64,000 nt of DNA, taken from positions 868,001 through 932,000 of the forward strand of contig CM073202.1 in assembly GCA_037042915.1 (NCBI GenBank), given 5' to 3'. Below, piece after piece: positions 11,291 through 22,977 of this stretch. The notes beneath the pieces were generated by a model. That model was not told the DNA's origin. It did not search any database and saw nothing but the letters and a program-made list of their open reading frames with translations. Made by a program: the position numbers and the translations under genes. This DNA comes from Auricularia sp. M13 (taxonomy: Eukaryota > Basidiomycota > Agaricomycetes > Auriculariales > Auriculariaceae). Every line of letters starts with the position of its first letter. Position 1 is the stretch's first letter.

Positions 11291-11716
11291 GCAAGGTTCT
11301 TGCGAAGTGAGTACCGAACGACGGTACGAGAAGAACCTCCGAGTCGCGGCCGCAACTCCGCAACTCCGTAATTCCCACCTGAACATGAAGAACGAAAGGT
11401 CAAGTGATATGAAAAGTAGACGAAATGCGAGGTGCAACTCCTGTATCAGGTTCCGGAGTGATGCCTTGTTGCCAGGATGGTGCTTGGGGTAGGCTGTGGG
11501 AGGATGGGAACATCACGTGCACGCGAGTAACACGCACGCATCAGCTATAGCACCTGTCATAGGAGACCGTACCCTATCAATTATAGACCCACCTGCCGCA
11601 TCCGGTGACCGAATGAGCCATGCAATTCCGAAGACTTTCTCGAGACTGTATTGTCTATGCAGTGAGTGCAATGAGTAGGGCGAAGTTACAGTAAATGTGG
11701 ATGTTGGGATGATAAT

Positions 11717-13046
11717 TTAATGCTGGCGCTTGGATTCCTTCTCAGGCTCAGGATTCTCCTTACCCAGGATGGCCCGCATGAGATCGGGTCCATTATGGAT
11801 GAGAACCTTCACGGCGTGAGCACTCAGCTACAAGGATCGGCAAGTAACTCACGAAGACGACCTCAACGGAAATGAGAAGAATAATGATGAGTTCCATGCT
11901 ATGGCTTGAGCGCTGGGAATAATCAGACTCGATAAGATAAGTGAGCAAGGCTGCCTACCTCCGCCAGGAGCTCGCGCAATGTCGACTGCATTTCTCCTGC
12001 GTACGTGATCTTCGAGTTAACGTTGTTGACACGCTGTTTAATGTCCAATGCATTCGATAGCGAATTGAAGTATCCTGCACGATATCAGACACCGGCACAG
12101 ACATGTCGCACTCGCACGAAAGAACGCACCTTCAAGCACAGGCTCGGTCCAGTAAAAGTCCGGCACGTCCCCAAAATTCTCGCGATTGAGGTTCAAGCCC
12201 TGACGAAACTTGAGGAGCTCGCCCAGTTTCACAATGAGCTGCCTCCTGGAGAGGCCTGGTTTGCCTGTGGTCGCGAGCGTGTGCGGAAGCTGCGAAACGC
12301 TCGAGAGGTAGGTCTCGAGCGCCTCCTCGAGCGCGGAGAGCGCCGTACTACGCGCGAGCGCTTGGGAGAACGCGTATCGAGCTGCGAAGGTCTCGGCAGG
12401 CAGCGCCGCATCGTCGGGATGTTGTGGGAGCGCTTCCGGTTCTGCTAGTTCGGGCTGATGTCCAAGGATGATCAAATCTCCTTGAAGCCGCGTAGGTCTC
12501 CAAGCCATGAGTTGAGATGCACCGGTCCAGGTTGGAAGGCAGCGCTCACTCAATTGGGTCCGTGAAAAACTCAAGTTCCTCGATCTCCGGTTCCTTCAGC
12601 GGCTCGATCTCAACGCCTGGCCGTACAACTTCGTTCTTGAACGCGGATAACGCTTCCTCCTCGAGGCCCCAGCTGACGATGCTGCCGTTGCCAAAGACGA
12701 ACAGCTCGCCGTCGCGCCACCGCGGGACCCAGAGCGCGTCCTCGAACGCACACGAGCCCGGCGGGAGCGTGCGACTCAGCGCAGGCAGCACGTAGCGCCC
12801 TGCCGTCGTCAGGGTGAGTACGGGCCGGATGTCGCGTCGGTTCGCGCGCATCGGCGCCGACGCCGCCGCCTTCTTGCGCAAATTTGTCGTGGCCTTGGGC
12901 TTTTGCAGCTGCTTCGCCTCGACATCGGACACCGCGCGCGTCGACGACACCAACCGGCGCTGTGGCGCGAGACAGCGGGGGGAGCAGCGCAAGCCACAGG
13001 ACGGCGCAACGCGCGTAAAAACGAACGCGCGCAAAGCAGAAGACAT
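11717..13046 (-). CDS. RMND1/Rmd1-like (DUF155) mitochondrial inner-membrane protein
   Basis: Five exons: 13046-12550, 12497-12130, 12074-11959, 11912-11853 and 11806-11717, about 376 aa. The N-terminus is a basic, mitochondrial-type leader (MSSALRAFVFTRVAPSCGLR). The DUF155 core follows: FEDALWVPRWRDGELFVFG, GSIVSWGLEEEAL, EELEFFTDPIE and PTRLQGDLIILG. Near the C-terminus are coiled NVNSKITYAGEMQSTLREL and a hydrophobic MELIIILLISVEVVF membrane segment ending VLIHNGPD. From family knowledge, RMND1 supports mitochondrial translation and anchors ribosomes at the inner membrane. Start and exon phases are consistent throughout; the fourth intron is 46 nt. The 5' end faces the unknown plus-strand gene at 13526. 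Confidence 0.85.
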
Positions 13047-13525
13047 GAGCAATGTTGGCGCTTGTTTACGCGTAGATTCTTCGTCATCATGAGCACGGCG
13101 CTTATATCCGTACCAGACACGCAGATTCAGAACTCCCGGGCTACCTATCTAGGTAGAGCCCCAGGAGGCTTCAATTCACCACCTTACAAGTTGCAACGTG
13201 GACGCGGAAATTCTGCTTGAATCCCGGCACTTGGCGCTGTCGTACCAGCCATCTCCGCGAGCCCATGATGGCACAGTACGTTCGCGAATGCAAGAGTCAT
13301 TGCTCATCCCCTTGTGGATATGTTGCAGCAAGATATTCGTCGTCGTCGTGAACCCAGAAGCAAAATCCGGGTCAACATTTGTCGAAGACCGGAGACCGGA
13401 CTTGGTCTCCGATTGTTACGCTTACAACGAGGCGCGTTCAACTTGATACTGATTGTACTTGGTTGGTTGCCTTAGGACGCCTTCGCATTGACCTTCTTCT
13501 CCCTCGCATTGCAGCCCGCACTCCG

Positions 13526-14987
13526 ATGCAAGTGCTTGAAGGTCCACTTTGGCGCGACTGGCCCATCCCACCGCTAGGACCAGAACGATACGGCCATTTC
13601 GTTCTTTTGCGCCTGGATCCGCTGGCCTCCGTTGCCGCTCTTGACGATGAGGAGGCTTTGAGAGCTGCCACCCCTTTGACCGGAAACTGGTGTCTGGCTG
13701 TCCTCATGGCCGTATGTGCTCGTTACAGCCATCTTATCCTGCTCATAAATTTACTCGTCCAGAATGGGATGAAAACCCTTTGGAATCCTGGGGGTATAGC
13801 CAAATTGCATTTCAGGTTCTGTCTCGCGTGCGCACGCCCGCCAAATCCAGGCCACGTCTTTGTTCCTATTGCACCGGCCCCACAGGTCTCGGATGGACGA
13901 CCACCAGTTCAGCTTACATCGCCTCTCCCTTGGCCGAGCCTTTACGTGCACACCTGCTGCTCTTATTACGCTGTTGTTTCCCGCATCCACCATGGAGCTG
14001 GTTACTTCCCCTGCAGCTTCTCCGCGGAACAGCACAAGGAGCTGGACATTTTGTCGATAAAGGATAGGTACCTTAAGGAGCACGCTGCCCTGATGGCTGA
14101 GGGGGGTCTCGACGACGAATATGGGCAGGCTGCTTCGTCGGAAGATGAAGGACGCAGCGAATCGGAAGACTTGGACTCCGTGAATTCCAGCGAAGACGAT
14201 TTTTTCCTCACCGATGAAATGCAGGACAAGCTTTCTCGAGTGGACGTCTTCGTCGAAATGTGCTTGGATCCTGCGGCATGTCAAGGTCAGCCCGCGAGCC
14301 CCTTCGAACTGGAAGAACGGTCCGCCCAATTAGAAGAGTACGAGCTCAACTCTGGCGCTGTCTATATGGCTAACGTCAACAGAATCTGGCGCGAATGGAA
14401 AAAACGCATGGTCAAGGAAGCTATGGCTAAACGACCGCAGACAATTGAATGGATTCGAGGCGTGGACATAGCTCAAAGCGATCGGCCGGAAATTAGGCAG
14501 GTCTGCTTTGCTCTGAATCATGCACCCTATTAAGCGTATGCGGCAGTGTCGAACCTGAATTGCCTGGTCCGCTGCTGGATGATGACGGTATTCTGCCAAA
14601 AGATGCGTCTAGTCATTGCGTCAAGCAAGGTCACTACTCAAGTACTCAGCCTGGGTGCTTGCATTGGATTGATACCATACCAGCTCGCGATGTTCCCGTC
14701 GTTACAGACGCTCACCTGAAGACTAGTCAGGACGGCGCGGATAATGGTCGCGATCCAACCAATTCCCCGGAAGCCTCCAATCTTGACCCTGTGCATCGTC
14801 CCAGCCGTATTCGCGTCAAGACTCCGCTTGCGTCGACTAGGAAACTCGTCGCCGGTGAGTTTCACATTGTTGCAATAGTTATATCCCAGCTCACGTACCC
14901 ACCTATTTGCTAGGGTTTATGCGGATCGTGGTATCTATTTTCCGCCGTCGGTCATCTCCAATCTCGCATTCGGGTAAAAAGAAATAA
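13526..14987 (+). CDS. Uncharacterised protein with acidic middle region
   Basis: An open frame of more than 320 codons starts at the ATG at 13526 (MQVLEGPLWRDWPIPPLGP). It can be joined in phase to 14547-14854 through a GC-AG intron (donor AG|gcaggt at 14497) and then to 14914-14987, which ends GKKK and stop, about 450 aa. A 51-nt, stop-free segment with gtatgt and gtccag ends (13712-13762) may be a further intron. Visible features are an acidic Ser/Glu/Asp stretch (ASSEDEGRSESEDLDSVNSS) and a helical RIWREWKKRMVKEAMAKRP. I recognise no family. The length of the open frame and the matching phases support a gene, but the exact exons and the start are uncertain. Confidence 0.42.
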
Positions 14988-15119
14988 TACCATGCCATTT
15001 CTTCGGTCTGACTTCGTCTCAACTATTTCCACCGTGTTGTGCCTTTGCGCACTACTAAGTACTGACTAAGTATGGTAGTCGGGCAACAGTATCCAACTGC
15101 ACTACAAACAACTGGCGGA

Positions 15120-17519
15120 CTATCTAAGTAACGGCTCCCGTTCGCTTCCTGACAACACGGACGCGGAATTTGCACTGCTGGAATCCCGATACTTGCGCAC
15201 CAACCGTCTCACCCTCGCACCGCCATCCAACTCGACAACCTCCTCGACGATCTCGTAACCTCCCCATTTCGGCAGAAGGATGATCCAGAAGTAATAGTAA
15301 ATGCCGCACAGCTGGGGGCATGTGAGCGAGGGAAGGATCCGGAGTCACAGTGAACGAGGGAAGGATGTGAACTCACGGCGAGGATGGCTAGGCCGACCAC
15401 GCAGTACGTCGCATACCAAATGGACACGTCGCTCCTGCCCTTTTCGGGCGGTATCCTGCACCAACGCGTCGGCTCGGCAATAAGACTGAACGAAAGCAAT
15501 CGGCTCACCATGGCATGACGAGCATGAACACGCTCTTCGCCAGGAACAGCGTGACGAGCGCATCGCTCGCCGGCGTCGTCGAGAGCGGCAGGCCCTCCTT
15601 CCTCCTTCGCGCCCGGATAACCCATACGCCCGCAGCAAGCGCAGCGTTGAACACCTTCAAAATTATTGCAATTCCAAGTCATCAGCGTTTCCCGAGTGAT
15701 AATACTGTAGATGCGCACCAGCCCGGGATAGAACGACAGGTCGAGCAGGAGGTTCACCGCGTCCTCGGCCGGCGGCGCGACGATGATGAAGACGGTGATG
15801 AGCAGCTTGAGCGACACGGGCGCGAGCGGCGTGCCGAACGGCTTGATGGACGCGAAGAACTCGGGGAACGGGAGGAGCCCCTGGCGCGCGACTTCGCGCA
15901 GGACGCGCGCCTGTGCGAGCATCTGATTCACATGAGACCTCCGAGTCTGTTCCATATTGCGAAATTTGCATAAATCTTGCTCACCACTGCGATCTATTCG
16001 AGTCAGTTTCAGAACAGCAGGACCAGGTCTGTGAGGGCACTCACCAAGTTGCCCGCGCAGCTGCACGCAATCATGAACGGGAGGATCTTGCTGGCGACGC
16101 GTCCGCCAAAGACTTTGCCGAAGAAGAGCGCGGCGACGAGTTGGCCCGCGTTCTCGATCTCCTCTTTGGGGACGGCAGCGACGAATGCGACGTTCACGAA
16201 GAAGAAGAGCGTCGAGACGAGCGCGACGGCGATGTGGCCTGCCTTGCGCACTGTGCGGGCGCCTCCCTTGACCTCGCCTAAAAATAATTCAGTCACTGGC
16301 AGATGACATGCCTGGAATTGGAGGAGAAATCCATACTGAGAACGTTGTAGGCGGTACCCCAGCCGACGAATGAGTAGTTAATCTTCACCAGCGCTGCAGG
16401 CATGCTCATTCGATCGAAGAACCTACAGGTTCAGAATCAACGCAAGAATCGTACCTGTGGCTAGTGAGGACGGATTTGTGGTTGAACCAGCAAATGGATG
16501 GTGGAAATTGGCATAGGGATCTTGTACAGCCGTCTTCCCAGCAAATACCGCGACGCCCGTTGCCACAATGCTTCATGAAAACCGTCAATGCTAGCCTGAG
16601 AGCGCGGTGAGGATGAGAAAGGGGCTTCACGCACAATGCAAGTGCAAGGATCTTGACGACAGTAATGACATTCACCGCGCGGAGTGCCCACTTGGTCGAA
16701 GCGCCGACAACTGTTGCAGAACACTGTCTGTCAGTGACTTTCGGGCACTGAAGTACGAAGTACCTGCGACAGCCGCGACGGCCAGGGAAACCGCGATAGA
16801 GTTCTGGAGTCGCGCCGTCCACTCGACTTCGAGCGCGTAGATCACGTATTGCGCGAACACGATGCAGTTCGTCGCGCTCGATCTGGGAGTGCCCGCTGCC
16901 AGTGAGACGCGCGTCTCACCGGGGATATGGAACGCGACGCACGAGAGAAGCAGCGCATTGACTGCAAACGCCGTTGAGACGAGGAATCGGGGACGGGGAT
17001 ACGCTTGCTCCCTGCGGACGACAGGAAATGCATGAGGTTTTGACGAGTCATCGGGGCGGGTGCATGTGACATACAGATACACGACCTCGCCACCCGAGCG
17101 CAACGGGAACATCGACGCGTACTCATTATAGACGGCCAGCGAGACTGAAAGCGAGAACGCGTCAAGATAGGAACTTTCACGAGAAAGCAGAGAGATAAAG
17201 CCTTACTGAGCGCGATGACGGGACCGAGCAGCCAATACAGCAAGAGCAGCCCCACAGAGCCAGTCGACTTCAAGATGGGACCGGCGACTGAGAACACGCC
17301 GATGCCTTGCGTCGTGTCAGACGCGACGGAAACATCGCAAGCCCTCGAAGACGACTTGCCTATCATTTGCGAGGCATTGAGCATCACCGCGGAGGTGAGC
17401 GTTATCTTGTTGCCCAGCGGATTCCTGACTTCCACGGGGACGCCGTGGGCCTCTGCGGACGCGGGGACAGTGAGACGTGGCGCGCCATCGTCCCCATCAT
17501 GCGCTTTCTGGACGGCCAT
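15120..17519 (-). CDS. Amino-acid permease, MUP1/LAT type, copy 1
   Basis: Fourteen exons, about 542 aa: 17519-17360, 17305-17207, 17144-17075, 17011-16943, 16882-16764, 16710-16635, 16570-16455, 16393-16337, 16277-16045, 15993-15985, 15922-15719, 15654-15509, 15455-15377 and 15311-15120. Family marks are GIGVFSVAGPILKSTGSVG in TM1, AVYNEYASMFPLRSGGEVVY, EQAYPRPRFLVS, FVGWGTAYNVLSEVKGG, AAVPKEEIENAGQLVAALFF and REVARQGLLPFPEF. About twelve membrane segments are expected. The fungal relatives are high-affinity methionine and related LAT-type plasma-membrane permeases; the substrate here is inferred. The first intron has a GC donor (AG|gcaagt). Exon 10 is a 9-nt microexon (IAV). The paralogue at 37728-40103 shares 12 of 13 intron positions. 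Confidence 0.9.
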
Positions 17520-17870
17520 ATGTCCGCGCAGTCAAGAGGCACGAGCAGGAGCAAGAGCAAGAGCAGAGCGCCCGGAACGCGCGCCCGCTTGATAAGTAAG
17601 AAACGCCGTAGCTCCCAAGCCAACGCCCTCCGCGTGCGTACGCGGCTAACTCAGACTGACTGCTGGCGGATCCAGAGTCTCGAGACGATACTGTATGCGG
17701 CCGCGAGCAAAGCAAGAGCAAAGAGATCGTCGCGCCGCCCGAAGTCGAACTCCGCGCAGAGGCCCGTTCTTGCCTTTTCCGGCCATCCTGACGTTTTCTT
17801 CGACGTGGATAGTAATACCGTGCGGATATAATTGCCACTGCTAATAAGCTACTGTAAGTGTAACTTAGGC

Positions 17871-18429
17871 CTAATCGAAGCGGAACACTTCCTCCAGCGT
17901 CTTCCACCACCCGGGCCCGGACGCGCTCCCCGTGGCGCCTGGGATAAGGGACTGCTGCATCCCGTCCGTCACCTGCCACCAGCACCCATCAGATATCAGA
18001 TCTCAGAGCGCACCCCGGCAAGAACGCAGAGACCCACCGTCCACCAGCGCTGCGTCTCCGGATCGTCCGCGATGGCCTTCATGTCGGCCTCGTAGTCCGT
18101 CCCAGCTACGCCATATCAGCAGCATATACTGTAACACAAAACGTGCCTTGACCGACTGACTGTATTTCATCGTGGCAAAGAGCAGCCCGGACTCCTCTTC
18201 GTAGTAAATGCTGTAGTCCTCGATATGCGCGCGCTTCAGCGCAGCGAGCACGCCGGGCCACACCTCCTTGTGGATCTGGCCAGTGGCAGATTCTCCGACG
18301 TCAGCAACAATCCGTCTCCCTGTTCAACGTTGAAACCCTCGCCTTCTTGTACTCCTCAAGGTACTCAGGCTTGAGCCTGATAACCTGCGCAATGCGACGC
18401 GGGCCAGTCTGATCATGAGTGGAACTCAT
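17871..18429 (-). CDS. L-rhamnose mutarotase (RhaM-like, DUF718)
   Basis: Four exons: 18429-18343, 18275-18161, 18105-18038 and 17972-17871, about 123 aa, close to the usual small size of this family. It begins MSSTHDQTGPRRIAQVIRLK. Conserved blocks are LKPEYLEEYKK, HKEVWPGVLAALKRAHIEDY, SIYYEEESGLLFATMKY, and DPETQRWW near the C-terminus. The enzyme interconverts the alpha and beta anomers of L-rhamnose in the cytosol; the conserved His in HKEVWP and the Trp pair fit the active site of the family. The first intron either uses a GC donor after KK (giving the family-typical KKIHKEVW) or a GT donor six bases later, which adds Ala-Arg. Confidence 0.85.
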
Positions 18430-18927
18430 CGTGGAGACTGTCAAGTGACTTGACAGCGGCCCGCCCCAGCCGCACGCGAAACGGAATGGCCTTGCGACTT
18501 CCTGTTAGTTACGTATGTTGAATATGGAATACCGTATGTACACTAGGTGGGTGGGCCGCTCCGTTGAAGAGCGCAGATCAAAGAAGAACGAGAAAGCAAC
18601 GCAAAAAAGGCGACGACGACGTAAACGAGCGGAGGGGACGTGGCGTTCTAACCCACGGACAGAGGCAGAGGCAGAGGCAAGTGCAGACAAAAACGAGCGG
18701 CGGGGGCGGCGGTACAAACACACGCGGGCAGAGGTCAGGCTAGTGTTACACGAGACATCAGGCAAGGCAAAGATTTCGAGAAAGAAAGAAAGAAAGGAAA
18801 AAGCAAGAAAAAAGGATAAGGATCTAGAGTATATAGAGATCATGAAAGAAAAGAAAAAAAAAAAGGCAGCGTGCGAAGAAAGGCGAACGGCGAAGCGCAA
18901 AGGCAGTCAGTCCGACCCCTAACTAAG
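18430..18927. other. Intergenic with purine-rich low-complexity DNA
   Basis: From about 18580 to 18870 the plus strand is purine-rich with repeated aaag units and an A run near 18853. This lies just beyond the 3' end of the M48 gene. No gene is supported. Confidence 0.6.
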
Positions 18928-21900
18928 CTAGGTCTTGGTCTTGGTCTTGGTGGAGCGCGACGCCGCAAGGGCAGCGCGCGATTTTTGGCGCTCGGCCTCC
19001 CAGCGCGCGAGCTCGGCCTTGAGCCGGACGATGCGCTCCTCGCGCATCGGGTGCGTGTCGCCCTTCTGCCCGCCGCGCCAGAAGTGCGCGGACGACCGCG
19101 GCCGGCCCGTCTGCTGCGCCGCCGGCTGCTCCGGCGCCAGACGCGACTCCCAGAAGTCCACCGCGATGCGCGGGTCGAATCCTGCGTAGGCGAGGATGCT
19201 GCCGTTGGAGTTAGCAATGAACGGAGAGCAAGGGAAAGAGCAAGACGTACCGAGCGGAGACGATGTCCGCCTCGATCTCGAGCTTGCGGTTAAAGCACGA
19301 CTCGTGTCCGCGTATGATCTCCTGCCGGCTGACGGACGTCATATTCGCCACGGCGTCGTTGACGAACGGCCCAAGCAGCATCGTGACGGGGAAGAATATA
19401 GTGCGGAGGATATCGCTCAGAATGCCGAGCACGCCGGGGGCGAGGATGGTGCTGCTCGACAGCGTCTCGAGGTGGTGCGCGAGCATCAAGTGCGAGATCT
19501 CGTGCGCAAGGAGGACCGCGAGCTGCGCCGTCTGCTCGGGCGTGGGCACCGGGTGCGCCGGCTTCGCGGGCGCCGCGGCGGCGCCGAGCCCGCCGAAGAC
19601 GGAATTCCACGAGCTCTTGGGTGGTTCCGGGGCGGGCACAGGCGCCGGCTTAGCAGGCTCGCCGATCTTCAAAATTTCGTCGAGGAAGCCAGAGAACACC
19701 ACAATGCCCGCGGCGCCATTCCCACCAAAGCCATACGAGAACCCGTTCGACACCTCGGGCTTCTCCACCAACAGCAGATTGTACGGCGGGCCCATGATAA
19801 CGTGCGGGGCGTCCGCGCTGTCGGTATGGCCCGTGAGCGCGTCGATGGACGATTCCGACAGGAAGCAGTGCAGCAGCTGCGACACGCGCGGGCGCGGGAT
19901 GAGCGGGAAGCGCGACGGCGGCGGGACGGGGAAGTCGGGCGCGGCGGCCTCGAACCATGTTTTGTGGTACGCCATCTCGTCGCGGAAGACGGGCAGGTAG
20001 CTCTCGAGCTTGCGCAGCGTCTGGTCCACCCACTGGTACCGCCAGTCCGTCACGGGGATCACCTTGGGCATGCTGCCGTTCGAGTTGGACAGCAGGATAT
20101 CCGCAACGGCGTTGTACCAGCCCGTGCCTTGCAGCTGCTGCGTCACGTCGTCCTCCTCTTGCGGAGACATCAAGATCACGCGCCACCTGATAAGTGATAA
20201 ATATAAATCTCTTCGAGAGGTATAGCGTATAGACTTACCGTCCAGTAAGTGGAGTGCGCTCTAGGCATGCGAGGAGAGCAGAGCAGAAGAGCGAGAACGG
20301 GACGATGAACAGAGCAAAGAGCAGTTTGCGGTGCGCTTGGACCTTGTGCAGGAAGTCGGCGCGCTTTGGCGCGTCCTCGGGCATCTTGGTAGCCATGCCG
20401 CTCATAATTTTCATCTTGACAAGCGTGAAGGGCACCAAGGTCATCGTGACGCGCGTCACGGTATGAATCAGATTCAAAACGGACGACGACTGCGCAACAT
20501 TGAGCGATGCCGTCCAGCAAAAACAACGACATATTTACCTTCAACAGAGCAGCAAACCAGAGGAAAAGCGGAGGAGCTTCACATCGACACGTCGCATGGA
20601 ACCATCGCCGATACGTTGGACTAGGCCCAAGCTCAGTGATCGCGGGTTGACGGATGGGTTGCATGCGGGTGGAGATGGTCAAAGTCGCGCGATTCGAGCC
20701 TGTCCGCTGTATGCGGACTTGTACGGTGGTGAATTGTCGATTGTGGATGTTGAGCTCGGTCATGACGTCGGGACCCGAGGTGGTAGGACTCCCGAGGCAC
20801 CCCTGACAGCCGATAACCATGAAGTCAGCATGAGCGACACGGGACCGGCATTCGCACGCCCACCTTGACGAGGCGGGAGAGGTATATCCAGAGCATGAGC
20901 GACGAGTCCGGCGCGCAGCCCGAGCCCTGCGAGTAGGGCCGCCGCGCGATGGTGCCCGGCATCTTGGGCCCGATGCCCGAGCGCGGGCACCCTTGCGGGA
21001 ACTGGCGTCCGAACGGCGAGAAGCCCGGGCGTGTGAAGGGCGCGGTGGCGAAGAGACGCATGCCCAGGCGGGGGAGGGCGCCGGCGACGTGCTGCCAGCC
21101 CCAGGCGCGGGCACTGATGCCGATGCCCTCCGCGCACCGGCGCGCCTGGTCGTGCCACTGCGAGTGCCACTTCTGTATAACACGGCGGACAGCGGAGGCA
21201 TCGACGGCATCAGCTTCGCAAATTGGTCACGGCTTTGTCACTCTTACCGTAAACGGCGACGAGCGCGCCTGTCGGGCGGCAGACCATCGCGCTTGATGCG
21301 CTGCTGAGGCGCGCGCGTGATGGGCGGCGACTTTCGCATGCCAGGATTGGTGAGAATCTCGGAGGGCTTCGTGATTCCACGCCTGGCGCCAATACCAGTG
21401 CCAGTGCCAGTGTCTGTGCCAGCGCCGCAGCCAGTGATGATGAGAGCCAGACAGCCATGAGTGCGGCGACCACCAAGAGTCGAACTGGGCACGGTGCGCC
21501 CACGGGTTGAATTGCTGCTGATGCTGCTGCCTAGAATGCGGGCCCCAGTTGAACTCGGAGCCGAACGTCCAGCCGCGATGCTGCTCATCCCGCCGGCGCG
21601 CAGAGAACAGCGGGGCACCGTCGGGGGGCTCGAGCGGCTGCTGCTGCAGTTTCAGATAGCAGTTGCAGTTTGCGCAGTAGTTCTGGGTTCTCTGGGACTG
21701 GTTTGCGGGCCGGTGGGGTTCTCTGGAGGTCGAGGCCTGGGGGGAGGAGCGAGACGGCGAGTGCGGCGAGCGCCAGTGGTCGTGCCAGGGCGGCGGGTCG
21801 TGCTGGGCGTGGCGTCTGAGGCCAAGCCAGGAGCCAAAGTGACGTTGGTGGGGGCGGGATGCCGTGCAGGTTACGCCAGCGTGCGGCAAGGAGGGCGCTG

Positions 21901-22012
21901 CCCGAACGACAAGTCCTAATTTGGCCGTCGAGAACGGCCGCTTCGAGCTGCCCGCCAGCGCACAGTCGCAGTGGAGCGCCGCACGCGAGATGTGCAGCAG
22001 CGGTCGAGACAT
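18928..22012 (-). CDS. Mitochondrial M48 metallopeptidase, OMA1-like, with long N-terminal region
   Basis: The well-supported part is 20489-20239, 20186-19251 and 19198-18928. It carries a membrane segment (LLFALFIVPFSLFCSALLA), the OMA1-style LERTPLTGRWR, the zinc motif HEISHLMLAHHLE, and a downstream EADIVSARILAYAGFDP for the third ligand. OMA1-type enzymes are inner-membrane stress proteases. Upstream exons 20802-20539, 21172-20864 and 22012-21248 join in phase and begin MSRPLLHISRAALHCDCALA, a plausible presequence, giving about 931 aa. This is long for the family. The first exon has unusual His/Trp-rich composition over a ggcact hexamer repeat, so that part may be mis-modelled or belong to another gene. 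The C-terminal tail ends in a KT repeat. Confidence 0.75.
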
Positions 22013-22977
22013 CGTTCAGAGCATCGGGGGGTAATCAGTCTGCGGGACGGGCGGAGTTTCGACCCAGTTTTGATCACGGCGAAACTCGGATTTCTCTCCG
22101 GACACGAGCTATTCTGAACCCCCTCAGCCATCTACAGGCCCAATTATAGTGTCTCTAGTTCTGAAATCTTAGCTGAGTTCTTGTGGGTGAGAGTCCCATT
22201 TTCTTCGAATGATTGGTGTCTTACAGCGCCGTCCGTAGCCGAACCAAGTTTCTCTCTGCCCGACTCGGATGTCTACTAGTCCTCGCACTCTACAGGAATG
22301 GCCCCAGCTGAAGCTCGGAAAGCCTTCTCGGACTGCCTGGGAACAGTTTGAGCCTTTCCTCGAGCAACACGTCACCAGCCGCACTGAAGGAGAGGTTCGA
22401 GAGCGGTGGGTGGGACCTCATTGCTACTCCTGCTCTCCTGCAGAGCCTCTAGAGCAAGTCATAGCATAATCCCAGTCATGATCCACCCTCTGAATGTGAT
22501 GAGACGCATGGATTGCCGTCCACCGTCAGATCTCCGAGGCTGTCTTAACCTTGCTGTATCATTCTTCTTGACCTCAGCGTATTTACAGCCCTCTCTATCT
22601 GCCTCGGGTCGCAGCGCGATAGGAGGCAGGCACAGGACGGCGCTAAATGTCTGTACTCGGTTCACAGCTGACTGCCACCTCAGCACGTGGTTCCATGGAG
22701 AGATTTGGTGAAATGTCTGAGATGCTATGTAGTAGTCCGCGGGATAATTAATTCCAGTTGCTCTTTGTGAGTGTGCAACTTTGCCTTTTCACTGCCAAGC
22801 ACTGTGCGTAAGTAGCTGTGTCGTGAGATCGCACTGGCAGGACAGTGCGATAAGGAGTTCTAGCCAGGCAAGGCGAATGGCGCGGTCGGTCCGCAGCAGC
22901 AGAGGAAATGAGCGCAGTAGGAACGAGTCTCCAATCCCATTCAGGCCAAAGCACATCCACATCTCGAACGGGGGCTA
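22013..22977. other. Intergenic, no gene seen
   Basis: The stretch lies between the start of the M48 gene and the 3' end of the Svf1-like gene. Short frames exist on both strands but none has a recognisable product or convincing splice partners. Confidence 0.5.
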
